The notes under the pieces: model-generated | The model's input: the letters and a program-made list of their open reading frames with translations, nothing else | Told to the model about the DNA's origin: nothing | Database searches by the model: none | Part shown: piece by piece, positions 33,101-40,784 of the stretch | Position numbering within the stretch: the stretch's first letter is position 1 | Layout: every line of letters begins with the position of its first letter | Translations under genes and position numbers: made by a program | Source: Megaustenia siamemsis | Lineage: Eukaryota > Mollusca > Gastropoda > Stylommatophora > Ariophantidae | Length of the DNA: 64,000 nt | Direction: 5' to 3' | Assembly: GCA_032433765.1 (NCBI GenBank) | Contig: JAVIAB010000102.1 | Span: 7,930,521 to 7,994,520 of the forward strand

Positions 33101-35361
33101 TGCAAGGATTGAGACTGCTAGAATAATAATTTAGAAAAAGAGAAAGAGTATCTGGGTCTATGTCTTGTGGGCCGGCCACGGTTCAAAATGTCAATAGGTA
33201 GCTAGATAGTAAAAATTACTACCACTTAAATGTAACTTTAGGTGCTCTAAAAATAGTATTTTCTCTGAACTTTTGACATACAGCCGTGTGTGTTGTCAAT
33301 AGGTGAAACATGGGACTTATATTTCCTGGAACAGGTTGGTTTATGACCTGAGTTTGACCTTTTGGACCGGATATGTCATAATATTTATCAGTACTGTCGC
33401 CATAAGACCATCAGTATGTTTGGCTACCTCATAGTGTTATTCGCTGCATTTTCCTAGTTACAAAAGGTTGTTTTGATGTCAGCGATGACCAAGGGAAAGC
33501 AAAAACAAGCGTTTACTTGAAAATTTGGTACTTTTTTTTCGCATTACATGAGATCGTATCTCGTGGTGGTGGTGAGGGGGATGTTGAAAATATTCTACAA
33601 CATAGAAAAAAATTCAACACTCAGGGGACACCAGAAGGGGTAATTAGGGAGATACATGTTGGTGTGGGGAATGTGTAACCATATCAAAATGTCAAATTTT
33701 TGAAGAATTTGTGTTTTGATATGGTAATTTTTACATTATGATGATTTTAAAAAAAAAATCAGTCAAGAAATTAGTAATGAACAGTGTGGTTTTGTTGGAA
33801 GTAAAGGTATGAACAATGCCACATACATCATAAGATTTTTAAGATAAGAGCCACAGAGGTGAAAACAGATCTATACCTATGTTTCATAGATTATACCAAA
33901 GCATTTGACAAGTAAAGCTCCAAGAAATAATCAAAATTTTAGAAAGCATAAACGTAGACAGCAAAGATCTAAGAATAATAAAGAACATGTACTGGCAACA
34001 AACAGCGACCATAAGAATTGGAAATCAATTGGGAATGTTTCAACAAATAAAACAGGGTGTTAGACAAGGTTGTGTACTATCACCAGATTTGTTTAATATG
34101 TATAGTGAGATTATTTTAAGATCCATAAAGGGCATACCTGGCATAACAATTGGAAGTCATAATGTAAATAATGTAAGATATGCTAATCATACAGTCTTAA
34201 TCGCTAAAAGAGAAAATGAGTTACAAGAAATGTTAGACATTAGAGTGAAGGAAATCAAAAATAAAGGACTCAGCCTTAATGGCAAGAATACTGAAGTAAT
34301 GGTACCAACAAAGAAAAAGACATTACCGCAATGCACAATAAAGACTGGTTGAACAATATTAAAACAGGTAAATGAATTTAAATATCTGGGAACAGTGTTA
34401 ACCTCCGATGGTAGATGTACAACAGAGATGAGATGCAGAATGGCTCAGGCAAAAACAGCTTTCCCAAAAATGAGGAAGATGCTGTGCAATTCATTTTTGA
34501 CAATAGAAACAAGAAAAAGAGTTCTTAAATTTATGTAGAGCCAGTCTTAACATATGGATGTGAATCATGGACAATAGGACAACAGACAAGAAAATCACTG
34601 GAGGCTGTAGAAATTTGATTTTACAGAAGAATGTTGAGAATACCATGGGAGCTAAGAAGAGTAATAAAAGCGTTCTGAAAGAGGTCAAAGCAAAAAGAGA
34701 GCTAATTTCCAATATTAAGAAGAAACAACCATAATTTTTTGGCCATGTAATGAGAAGGGAACAACTAGAATATATTGTAAGAACTGGGAAAATTGACGGA
34801 CGCAGAGATAGAGGAAAGCAAAGAGAAAATATACCAGACAGCTTAAGAGAATGGCTTTGCAGGTGGTCATCAACAGAGATGATAAATAACTGTCGAGATC
34901 GAAGGTTGTGGAGAGACATGATCACCTATGTCAACAGGCATGATACTTGATGATTAATTTTTATGACAGTTTTCGAACCAAAGGTTAAAGGCTTGTTGTA
35001 TTGTCTTTGGTCTGTTTTATTGTTATTTTTATGAGTTTTGGAACCAAAGGTTAAAGGCTTGTTGTATTGTCTTTGGTCTGTTTTATTGTTATTTTTATGA
35101 GTTTTGGAACCAAAGGTTAAAGGCTTGTTGTATTGTCTTTGGCCTGTTTTTATTGTTATTTTTATGCTGCTTTATTTTTAGATGAAGCATTTGGAAGAGA
35201 AACTGGAGCATGAGATGCAAAAAGATGCCAAAATTGTGGCCTGCAGATTCCCACTTCCTTCCTGGCAACCTGTCATGACCCTTGGGGAAGGAGTAGACAC
35301 GGTGTGGCTTTATACTATACCAGAGAGTCTAACTGGTCAGAAAGCAACATTGGCCAGATGA
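20871..35361 (+). CDS. ATPSCKMT: ATP synthase subunit c lysine methyltransferase (4 exons)
   Basis: Methylates the conserved lysine of ATP synthase subunit c with S-adenosylmethionine in mitochondria (known for human FAM173B). Exons 20871-21194, 25685-25822, 29273-29323 and 35182-35361 join in phase 0 to 230 codons; the human protein is about 233. The start is ATG in GCAGCATGG. A hydrophobic segment (about residues 43-65, [20 protein letters not shown]) is the membrane or mitochondrial anchor. Motif I is DIGSGDGRI (100-108), with the acidic SAM-ribose residue in GVELN (E123). [15 protein letters not shown] and [11 protein letters not shown] follow, in family order. FAM173A is the alternative paralogue, but IFGV and ACRFP favour FAM173B. 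Donors are GTAAGA, GTAGGT and GTGAGG; acceptors are TCAG, CTGCAG and TTTTTAG. Introns of 4490, 3449 and 5858 bp are filled with transposons. The reading frame is intact. Confidence 0.93.
21195..21860 (+). other. ATPSCKMT intron 1, 5' part, no gene
   Basis: AT-rich intron sequence. Near its end, GGCAACCCTAATG (about 21857) resembles a DNA-transposon terminus (compare 52288 and 54190) but is not assigned. Confidence 0.5.
21868..22200 (+). mobile_element. LINE-E 3' fragment in intron 1
   Basis: [12 protein letters not shown] is followed after stops by [20 protein letters not shown] and [17 protein letters not shown]. It matches the minus copy at 45735-45890 and the tail at 42740-42873. Confidence 0.65.
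22550..22670 (-). mobile_element. LINE-G 3' end fragment
   Basis: GGCCTTTGGCATCTTGACAG and GATAAGTCAGTAGTTTGGTA match 30043-30090, the 3' flank of LINE-G. Confidence 0.5.
22788..23725 (-). mobile_element. Family R retroelement with RNase H, largest copy
   Basis: A 239-codon minus frame (23507-22788) contains [20 protein letters not shown], the last RNase H motif, and a Cys-rich C-terminus (TCSECNDDD). The upstream part, to 23725, matches 43975-44180 (+), 45935-46130 (+), 25365-25520 (+) and 56780-56990 (-). Only the C-terminal half of an RNase H remains. It lies in intron 1 of ATPSCKMT on the opposite strand. Confidence 0.7.
23735..24130 (-). mobile_element. LINE reverse transcriptase C-terminal fragment
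   Basis: The minus reading [40 protein letters not shown] and [11 protein letters not shown] is the typical GH(V)LRM..ER...G.RKRGR tail of invertebrate LINEs. The 5' side is truncated. Confidence 0.65.
24131..24369. repeat. Dispersed repeat H, left part
   Basis: CATCAAACCACATTCTTCTT to ATATAATATGTTAT matches the uninterrupted copy at 28545-28650. The repeat resumes at 25166 after an RTE-B insertion. Confidence 0.65.
24370..25165 (-). mobile_element. RTE-B LINE, 5'-truncated, with 10-bp TSD
   Basis: The minus 169-codon frame has [20 protein letters not shown] with catalytic [24 protein letters not shown], then [20 protein letters not shown]. The 3' end is a GATGATGATGA tract. AATATGTTAT flanks both sides (24360-24369 and 25166-25175); the same site uninterrupted is seen at about 28640. 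Confidence 0.85.
25166..25330. repeat. Dispersed repeat H, right part
   Basis: GTTATATGTTAGATAAATAT through the TAGATTAATTCTTAAA area matches 28648-28740. Confidence 0.6.
25360..25640 (+). mobile_element. Family R fragment
   Basis: ATTGCTCAACCGCCCATTTC, AGCACACGCCAAAAGACATA and ATATCATCATTCATCGTAAA match family R at 43990-44290 and 45960-46260. It ends 45 bases before ATPSCKMT exon 2. Confidence 0.65.
25685..25822 (+). CDS. ATPSCKMT: ATPSCKMT exon 2 (residues 109-154)
   Basis: [20 protein letters not shown] carries the residues after motif I and the acidic SAM-ribose position; FFRRDLWK closes the exon. Acceptor TCAG, donor GTAGGT, 46 codons. Confidence 0.93.
25995..26070 (+). mobile_element. 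Retroelement C-terminal tail fragment
   Basis: [20 protein letters not shown] matches 19136-19210, then is cut by RTE-A. Confidence 0.5.
26071..26440 (-). mobile_element. RTE-A LINE 3' fragment in intron 2
   Basis: The minus reading gives [20 protein letters not shown] and [20 protein letters not shown]. It ends at the ATCATCATCACGTACCG terminus. Confidence 0.75.
26711..27046 (+). mobile_element. SINE-B, full length, in intron 2
   Basis: The tRNA-like head has box A-like TGGTTGGTCTCAAGGC and box B-like GAGTTTAAATCCCGG. The body runs to GAGGTGAAAGCTGGTGGACG and then a 15-base poly-A. It is the best full-length copy in the window. Confidence 0.75.
27188..27540. repeat. 48-bp minisatellite in intron 2
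   Basis: Seven units of 48 bp (CTTGGGATTGCGCACAATTC, then GTCCCATTTTTGGTAGGC). Open frames on both strands repeat a 16-residue unit and are artefacts of the period. Confidence 0.95.
27616..28105 (-). mobile_element. RTE-B LINE 3' fragment in intron 2
   Basis: It matches 24370-24830. A 25-base deletion relative to that copy removes the GCTGTTGTGTCTTTTAACAT segment near 27815. Confidence 0.75.
28540..28775. repeat. Dispersed repeat H, uninterrupted copy
   Basis: GTGAATGCCATCAAACCATA through ACGTTAGATAAATATAATTA matches the two halves of H at 24250-24369 and 25166-25260. It is the empty-site reference for the RTE-B insertion. Confidence 0.65.
28776..29272. other. ATPSCKMT intron 2, 3' part, no gene
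   Basis: No coding frame is seen. GTGGTAGTAATTTTTAC at about 29133 is the inverse of the sequence at 33208 in intron 3. Confidence 0.45.
29273..29323 (+). CDS. ATPSCKMT: ATPSCKMT exon 3 (residues 155-171)
   Basis: A 51-base micro-exon, [17 protein letters not shown], between TATATCTGCAG and GTGAGG. It carries the NV(V/I)IFGV segment conserved in the family. Confidence 0.9.
29545..29840 (+). mobile_element. Family R 3' fragment in intron 3
   Basis: ATGTGGGAAGGGCACAGGAC, ACCAACACAGAACTGGAGTC and AGTGCAATGATGATGACACA match 60-300. Confidence 0.65.
30043..30310 (-). mobile_element. LINE-G C-terminus with zinc-finger-like motif
   Basis: The minus reading contains [20 protein letters not shown] followed by CC, the C..C..C-S.IG..SH.R.C motif found at the C-terminus of some invertebrate LINEs. 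It is interrupted at 30311 by SINE-A and resumes at 30577. Confidence 0.65.
30311..30576 (+). mobile_element. SINE-A inserted in LINE-G, 9-bp TSD
   Basis: Box A TAGCTCAGTGGTTAG and box B-like GGGTTTGATCTC, the body with AATACCGACCACATTACCCC, and a T-rich TACTTTACTTTTC tail. ATGTGCTAC flanks both sides (30302-30310 and 30577-30585). Confidence 0.9.
30577..30960 (-). mobile_element. LINE-G reverse transcriptase C-terminus
   Basis: The minus reading [40 protein letters not shown] is a LINE thumb region. Its upstream part resumes at 31424 after RTE-A. Confidence 0.7.
30961..31423 (-). mobile_element. RTE-A LINE inserted in LINE-G, 9-bp TSD
   Basis: The minus reading carries [40 protein letters not shown] and upstream the WTAKKSNE segment. 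TACTAAGCA at 30952-30960 and 31424-31432 looks like the target-site duplication. Confidence 0.75.
31424..31556 (-). mobile_element. LINE-G upstream part
   Basis: The minus reading [20 protein letters not shown] followed by RAWGNMKL is the EI..RIGKA...F.KL block that precedes the YGSETWT motif, so it continues the LINE-G copy at 30577-30960. Confidence 0.65.
31564..31735 (+). mobile_element. Degraded RTE-A-like fragment
   Basis: TACGTAATGAGAAGGTAACA and GCTGCAATATATTGTG resemble the [16 protein letters not shown] segment at low identity. Confidence 0.35.
31790..31980 (-). mobile_element. LINE-E/F fragment
   Basis: GGGGAGATATAATTTGCAGT and TTCCTAGTGTTTTTAATATT match 45390-45420 and 45640-45710. 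Confidence 0.55.
32010..33205 (+). mobile_element. LINE-T RT C-terminus and 3' UTR
   Basis: [20 protein letters not shown] and [13 protein letters not shown] are the RT thumb block. It is split by a tandem repeat (32152-32685) and continues with [40 protein letters not shown], then the 3' UTR ending GGGCCGGCCACGGTTCAAAA. It lies in intron 3 of ATPSCKMT on the sense strand. Confidence 0.75.
32152..32685 (+). repeat. 75-bp minisatellite made from LINE-T coding sequence
   Basis: Seven units of 75 bp (one of 73), each encoding [20 protein letters not shown] plus AMSFI. The unit is the YLGS.I..DG...EI..RIAKA block of the RT thumb, amplified in tandem. The first unit has a TGA in place of CGA. Confidence 0.93.
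33206..33736. other. Possible short DNA-transposon remnant
   Basis: The stretch starts GTAAAAATTACTACC and ends GGTAATTTTTACAT, so its ends are inverted copies of GTAAAAATTAC. No transposase frame and no sure target-site duplication. Confidence 0.3.
33737..34958 (+). mobile_element. RTE-A LINE, longest RT copy
   Basis: A frame at 33987-34352 carries [20 protein letters not shown] (RT motif B region), then the catalytic box decayed to YANH (normally YADD), then [10 protein letters not shown]. After a stop come [31 protein letters not shown], and [18 protein letters not shown] to the 3' end. Lost catalytic residues and stops make it inactive. Confidence 0.8.
34965..35172. repeat. 66-bp tandem repeat next to exon 4
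   Basis: Three units (GGAACCAAAGGTTAAAGGCT, TGTTGTATTGTCTTTGGTCT, then TTTTATTGTTATTTTTATGA). The last unit runs into the polypyrimidine tract of the exon 4 acceptor. Confidence 0.93.
35182..35361 (+). CDS. ATPSCKMT: ATPSCKMT exon 4 (residues 172-230, stop)
   Basis: [40 protein letters not shown] and VWLYT match the C-terminal third of the family. TGA at 35359-35361. No canonical AATAAA lies within the first 150 bases after the stop. Confidence 0.93.
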   Translation: MKHLEEKLEHEMQKDAKIVACRFPLPSWQPVMTLGEGVDTVWLYTIPESLTGQKATLAR

Positions 35362-35444
35362 TTGTAGGTGTTTCTAGATGCAAGCCAAAAACAAAGTGTA
35401 GCCTGATGTAATAATTAGCATGACATTTTTTAGATATTATTTAT

Positions 35445-35592
35445 TAATAGGTTACATATTTACATGTTCAAATGTATTATCCCCCCTTACTTATGCATGC
35501 AAGAGCTGGAAAACAATTAAGAAAATAAATGAGATATATTTGAAAATAAACGCCTCAGGAAAATACTTATTATACCATGGAATGAATTCAAG
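35445..35592 (+). mobile_element. LINE-T RT C-terminus, left part
   Basis: NVLSPLTYACKSWKTIKKIN matches LINE-T at 32715-32760. Cut at 35592 by SINE-A. Confidence 0.7.
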
Positions 35593-35847
35593 TAAAAAAA
35601 AAAAGTAAAGTGCCAAGTGGCGTATAGGGAATATAGTGTTGGTAACCATAAATTTTACAGACCTTCAGCATATGATTTTTGGGGTAATGTGATCGGTATT
35701 ACGCCTGTGCCGCTTTACTTTTCCAGAAAAAAAATCCGGTACCCATTAAAGGCTGGGTGAACCCAGAAGCCATCAGTAGGGATCGAACCCTACCTCTTGT
35801 CCTTTGTAGTCCAGTTCACTAACCACTGAGCTATCATGGCTTCCCTG
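35593..35847 (-). mobile_element. SINE-A inserted in LINE-T, 11-bp TSD
   Basis: A full minus-strand copy from poly-A (35594-35605 on plus) to the tRNA head (AACCACTGAGCTATCATGGC). ATGAATTCAAG flanks both sides (35582-35592 and 35848-35858). Confidence 0.93.
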
Positions 35848-36240
35848 ATGAATTCAAGACTAGTGCAGAAATAAGAGAAATGAGAAATCTTCCAGAAATA
35901 TCAACTATAATCAAGAGAAGAAGGTAGTCATATATTGGCCATTTGATGAGAAGAGACAACAAGAGAATCTCACAGCAGGTCCTCAAAGTAGAACCAGAGG
36001 GTATAAGAAAAATGGGCTGCCCTAGGGAACACTAAAAAGAACACTGAGCCAAGAAGCAACAACAGAAGGCATCAGCTCCCTCGCTGAGACTGAACAATTT
36101 TCTTAGAAAGTGTGGCAAGATGCAATGTGGGTCCTGTGTGAGGTCTGATGTTTGTGTGATCATCTGACACAGAGTCTAGAATATCTGGCCTATGTGCCGT
36201 CTTCTGCCTGAATGTACAATAGATAGATAAATAGACAGTA
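35848..36240 (+). mobile_element. LINE-T RT C-terminus, right part, and 3' UTR
   Basis: DEFKTSAEIREMRNLPEIST continues the RT thumb after the SINE. The 3' UTR includes ACACTAAAAAGAACACTGAG and a short GATA tail. Confidence 0.7.
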
Positions 36241-36246
36241 GATAGA

Positions 36247-36775
36247 TCATCATCATCAAGTACCGGGCCTACTGGCGTAGGTGATCATGTCTCTCCACAA
36301 CTTTCGATCTCGGCAGCTATTTATCATTTCTGTTGTTGACCTTCTGCCAAGCCATTCTCTTAAGCTGTCTGTTATTTTTTCTCTTTGCTTCCCTCTATCT
36401 CTTCATCCCTCAATTTTTCCAGTTGTTACAATATATTCCAACTGTTCTCTTCTCATTACATGGCCAAAAAATGATGATTGTTTGTTCCTAATATTGGAAA
36501 TTAGCTCTTGTATTGCTTCGGCTTCTTTCAGAACATTTTCATTACTCTTCTTAGCTGTCCATGGTATTCTCAACATTCTTCTGTAAAACCACATTTCTAC
36601 AGCCTCCAGTGATTTTCTTGTCTGTTGTCCTATTGTCCATGATTCACATCTCTATGTTAAGACTGGCTCTACATAACATTTAAGAACTCTTTTTCTTGTT
36701 TCTATAGTCAAAAATGGATTGCATAGTATCTTCCTTATTTTTTGGAAAGCTGCTTTTGCCTGAGCCTGAGTAGAT
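36247..36775 (-). mobile_element. RTE-A LINE 3' fragment
   Basis: The minus reading [20 protein letters not shown] and [20 protein letters not shown]. It runs back to a GGCTCAGGCAAAAGCAGC-equivalent site. Confidence 0.8.
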
Positions 36776-36888
36776 AGATAGAAGATTGATTAATTATTTT
36801 CAATCGACGATTAAAAAGTTATTTTAAAATAAAATATATCATGGTTTTCAGAATGAGTTAGAGTTATTTTTACACCAGGGAGTAAAAT

Positions 36889-36934
36889 AAAATGTTGTAG
36901 GGAGACATAATCACCTACACCAGCAGACTTGGTA
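36889..36934 (+). mobile_element. RTE-A 3' terminus carrying a SINE-A insertion
   Basis: GGGAGACATAATCACCTACA and CCAGCAGACTTGGTA are the RTE-A 3' terminus. CAGACTTGGTA is repeated after the SINE. Confidence 0.55.
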
Positions 36935-37170
36935 TATATTATTATGTGGTGTATAGTGAATATGGTGTTAGTGACCATAATTTTTACAGATCTTCGGCAC
37001 ATGATTTTTTGGGGTAATGTGGTCGGTATTACGCCCATGCCGCTTTACTTTCCCAGAAAAAATCCGGTACCCACTTAAGGCAGGGTGAACCTGGCAGCCG
37101 TCGGTCAGGATCGAACCCTACCTCTTGTCCTTTGTAGCCCAGTTCACTAACAACTGAGCTATTGCGGCTC
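36935..37170 (-). mobile_element. SINE-A, 11-bp TSD
   Basis: Minus copy with tRNA head ACAACTGAGCTATTGCGGCT. CAGACTTGGTA flanks it at 36924-36934 and 37171-37181. Confidence 0.9.
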
Positions 37171-37195
37171 CAGACTTGGTACTATTTTATTTTTA

Positions 37196-37285
37196 TTTTC
37201 CACCGCCTGTGGTGGAGATTGAACCCGGGATCCTCTTGTCTAGAGGCCGACGTCTTACCTCTAGTATCACCCAGCTCTCACACAC
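37196..37285 (-). mobile_element. SINE-D tRNA-like head
   Basis: On the minus strand, GAGAGCTGGGTGATACTAG precedes a box B-like GGGTTCAATCTCC. Related heads lie at 49240-49340 and 57030-57130. Confidence 0.45.
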
Positions 37286-37389
37286 ACACCTGCAGTGATG
37301 TCAGCAAAATTATCACTTGCCAATATCCTTAACAAATGGTGAATCACAACAAAACAATATAAAGTTTGTTCATTCGTTCGCATTCACCC

Positions 37390-38225
37390 AACAGACTGAA
37401 GGTCAGCTAGACTTCATGACTTTAGACAACAGACTGAAGTCAGCTAGACTTCATGACTTTAGGAAACAGACAAGAGATCAGATAGACTTCATGACTTTAG
37501 GAAACAGACAAGAGATCAGATAGACTTCATGACTTTAGAAAACAGACAAGAGATCAGATAGACTTCATGACTTTAGGAAACAGACAAGAGATCAGATAGA
37601 CTTCATGACTTTAGGAAACAGACAAGAGATCAGATAGACTTCATGACTTTAGGAAACAGACAAGAGATCAGATAGACTTCATGACTTTAGGAAACAGACA
37701 AGAGATCAGATAGACTTCATGACTTTAGGAAACAGACAAGAGATCAGATAGACTTCATGACTATAGGAAACAGACTGAAGCTAAGCTACACTTCATGACT
37801 GTGGGAAATAGACACAGACAGACTATAGGTCAGCTGACAGTGTGACAGTGACCTAATAACTAGGCTAGAAATACTTAACATGCACATGGCACATGTCACA
37901 TTTCATGACTATAGGAAATAGACACAGACAGACTAAAAGTCAGCTAGACTTCAGACTATAGGAAACAGACTGAAGCTAAGCTACACTTCATGACTGTGGG
38001 AAATAGACACAGACAGACTATAGGTCAGCTGACAGTGTGACAGTGACCTAATAACTAGGCTACAAATACTTAACATGCACATGGCACATGTCACATTTCA
38101 TGACTATAGGAAATAGACACAGACAGAATAGAGGTCAGCTAGACTTCAGGACTATAGGAAATAGACACAGACAGACTAGAGGTCAGATAGACTTCTTGAA
38201 CTATAGCAAACAGAGAACAAATAAT
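37390..38225. repeat. 38-bp minisatellite and derived longer repeats
   Basis: 37390-37780 has about ten 38-bp units (TAGACTTCATGACTTTAGGA, AACAGACAAGAGATCAGA). 37780-38225 has diverged units plus a duplicated block of about 185 bp (GCTAAGCTACACTTCATGAC to CTTAACATGCACATGGCACA). Confidence 0.93.
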
Positions 38226-38309
38226 CAAAACAATGTAGACTGAGTGATACAAGTTGAAAACTAACAACATAGGTTGTGCATGTTAAGTATTTCCAGCTTA
38301 GTTATGAGG

Positions 38310-39455
38310 TCACTGTCACACACAAGTTGGAGCTATTAGTGTCGATCTTTATAGTCTTAGTCACACACAAGTTGGAACTATTAATGTATATCTTTATAGT
38401 CTTAGTCACACACAAATTGGAGCTATCAATGAAGATCTTTATAGTCTTAGTCACACACAAGTTGAAGCTATCAATGTAGATCTTTATAGTCTTAGTCACA
38501 CACAAGTTGAAGTTATCAATGTAGATCTTTATAGTCTTAGTCACACACAAGTTGGAGCTATCAATGTAGATCTTTATAGTCTTAGTCACACACAAGTTGG
38601 AGCTATCAATGTAGATCTTTATAGTCTTAGTCACACACAAGTTGGAGCTATTAATGTATATCTTTATAGTCTTAGTCACACACAAGTTGGAGCTATTAAT
38701 GTAGATCTTTATAGTCTTAGTTACACACAGGTTGCAACTATTAATGTAGATCTTTATAGTCTTAGTCACACACAAGTTGGAGCTATCAATGTAGATCTTT
38801 ATAGTCTTAGTCACACACAAGTTGGAGCTATTAATGTATATCTTTATAGTCTTAGTCACTCACAAGTTGGAGCTATTAATGTATATCTTTATAGTCTTAG
38901 TCACACACAATTTGGAGCTATTAATGTATATCTTTATAGTCTTAGTCACACACAAGTTGGAGCTATAAATGTATATCTTTATAGTCTTAGTCACACGCAA
39001 GTTGGAGCTATTAATGTAGATCTTTATAGTCTTAGTCACACACAAGTTGGGGCTATCAATGTAGATCTTTATAGTCTTAGTCACGCACAAGTTGGGGCTA
39101 TCATGTAGATCTTTATAGTCTTAGTCACACGAAAGTTGGAACTATTAATGTAGATCTTTATAGTCTTAGTCACACACAATTTGGAACTATTAATGTATAT
39201 CTTTATAGTCTTAGTCACACGCAAGTTGGAACTATTAATGTAGATCTTTATAATCTTAGTCACACACAAGTTGGAGCTATTAATGTAGATCTTTATAGTC
39301 TTAGTCACACGCAAGTTGGAACTATTAATGTATATCTTTATAGTCTTAGTCACACACAAGTTGGAGCTATTAATGTAGATCTTTATAGTCTTAGTCACAC
39401 ACAAGTTGGAGCTATCAATGTAGATCTTTATAGTCTTAGTCACACACAAGTTGAG
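38310..39455. repeat. 45-bp minisatellite
   Basis: About 25 units (GTTGGAGCTATTAATGTAGA, TCTTTATAGTCTTAGTCACA). Minus-strand frames repeat the 15-residue NLCVTKTIKIYIDSS unit. Not called as protein. Confidence 0.97.
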
Positions 39456-39990
39456 AACTAACATAAGTTAAATCATTTATATGTTAAAAAGTGTAATGTT
39501 AGGTCAAAGTTAAATCATTTATATGTTAAAAAGTGTAATGTTAGGTCAAAGTTAAATCATTTATATGTAAAAAGTGCAAATTTAGGTCAAAGTTAAATCA
39601 TTTCTATGTTAAAAAGTGCAGTTAGGTCAAAGTTAAATCATTTCTATGTTAAAAAGTGTAAAGTTAGGTCAAAGTTAAATCATTTCTATGTTAAAAAGTG
39701 CAAAGTTAGGTCAAAGTTAAATCATTTCTATGTTAAAAAGTGCAAAGTTAGGTCAAAGTTAAATCATTTCTATGTTAAAAAGTGCAAAGTTAGGTCAAAG
39801 TTAAATCATTTCTATGTTAAAAAGTGTAAAGTTAGGTCAAAGTTAAATCATTTCTATGTTAAAAAGTGTAAAGTTAGGTCAAAGTTAAATCATTTCTATG
39901 TTAAAAAGTGCAAAGTTAGGTCAAAGTTAAATCGTTTCTATGTTAAAAAGTGCAAAGTTAGATCACTGAGATCTATGTTACACACTTAAG
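39456..39990. repeat. 42-bp minisatellite
   Basis: About 12 units (GTTAGGTCAAAGTTAAATCA, TTTCTATGTTAAAAAGTGCA). AGGTCAAAG within each unit resembles a nuclear-receptor half-site. Confidence 0.96.
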
Positions 39991-40004
39991 CAAGACTTAA
40001 GGTC

Positions 40005-40740
40005 CAAGTTACAACTACCAACCTAAATATGGTCTTGGTCACAACTACCAATCTGCGGGCTTTTGTTCTTCTCTTGGCCTCTCTTGCTCTTATGTTTCCT
40101 GGTATTACTAATTAATATTCTTTCATAAGACACCACTGGGGTGGCAAGAAAATAAACTAAAAATCAATTTCATGGTCTAAGTCACAACTACAAACTTCAC
40201 ATGGTCTGAGTCACAACTACAAACTCAACATTGTCTGAGTCACAACTGCCAACCTTACATGGTCTGAGTCACAACTGCCAACAAACATTGTCTGAGTCAC
40301 AACTACAAACTCAATATGGTCTGAGTCACAACTACCAACCTAACATGGTCTGAATCACAACTGCCAATCTAAATATGTTCAGAGTCACAACTACCAACCT
40401 AACATGGTCTGAGTCACAACTACCAACCTAACATGGTTGGAGTCACAACTGCCAATCTAAATATGTTCAGGGTCACAACTACCAACCTAACATGGTCTGA
40501 GTCACAACTACCAACCTAACATGGTTGGAGTCACAACTGCCAATCTAAATATGTTCAGGGTCACAACTACCAACTTAACATGGTCTGAGTCACAACTACC
40601 AACCTAACATGGTTGGAGTCACAACTGCCAATCTAAATATGTTCAGAGTCACAACTGCCAATCTAAATATGTTCAGAGTCACAACTGCCAATCTAAATAT
40701 GTTCAGAGTCACAATTAACAACCAAGACCTATATTAAAAG
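40005..40740. repeat. About 29-bp minisatellite with TGAGTCA cores
   Basis: About 23 units (CATGGTCTGAGTCACAACTA, CCAACCTAA). Many units carry CTGAGTCAC, an AP-1-type core. Confidence 0.93.
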
Positions 40741-40784
40741 TGCCTAACAAATATTATAAACTACAAACCTATCACTCCTGTGTG

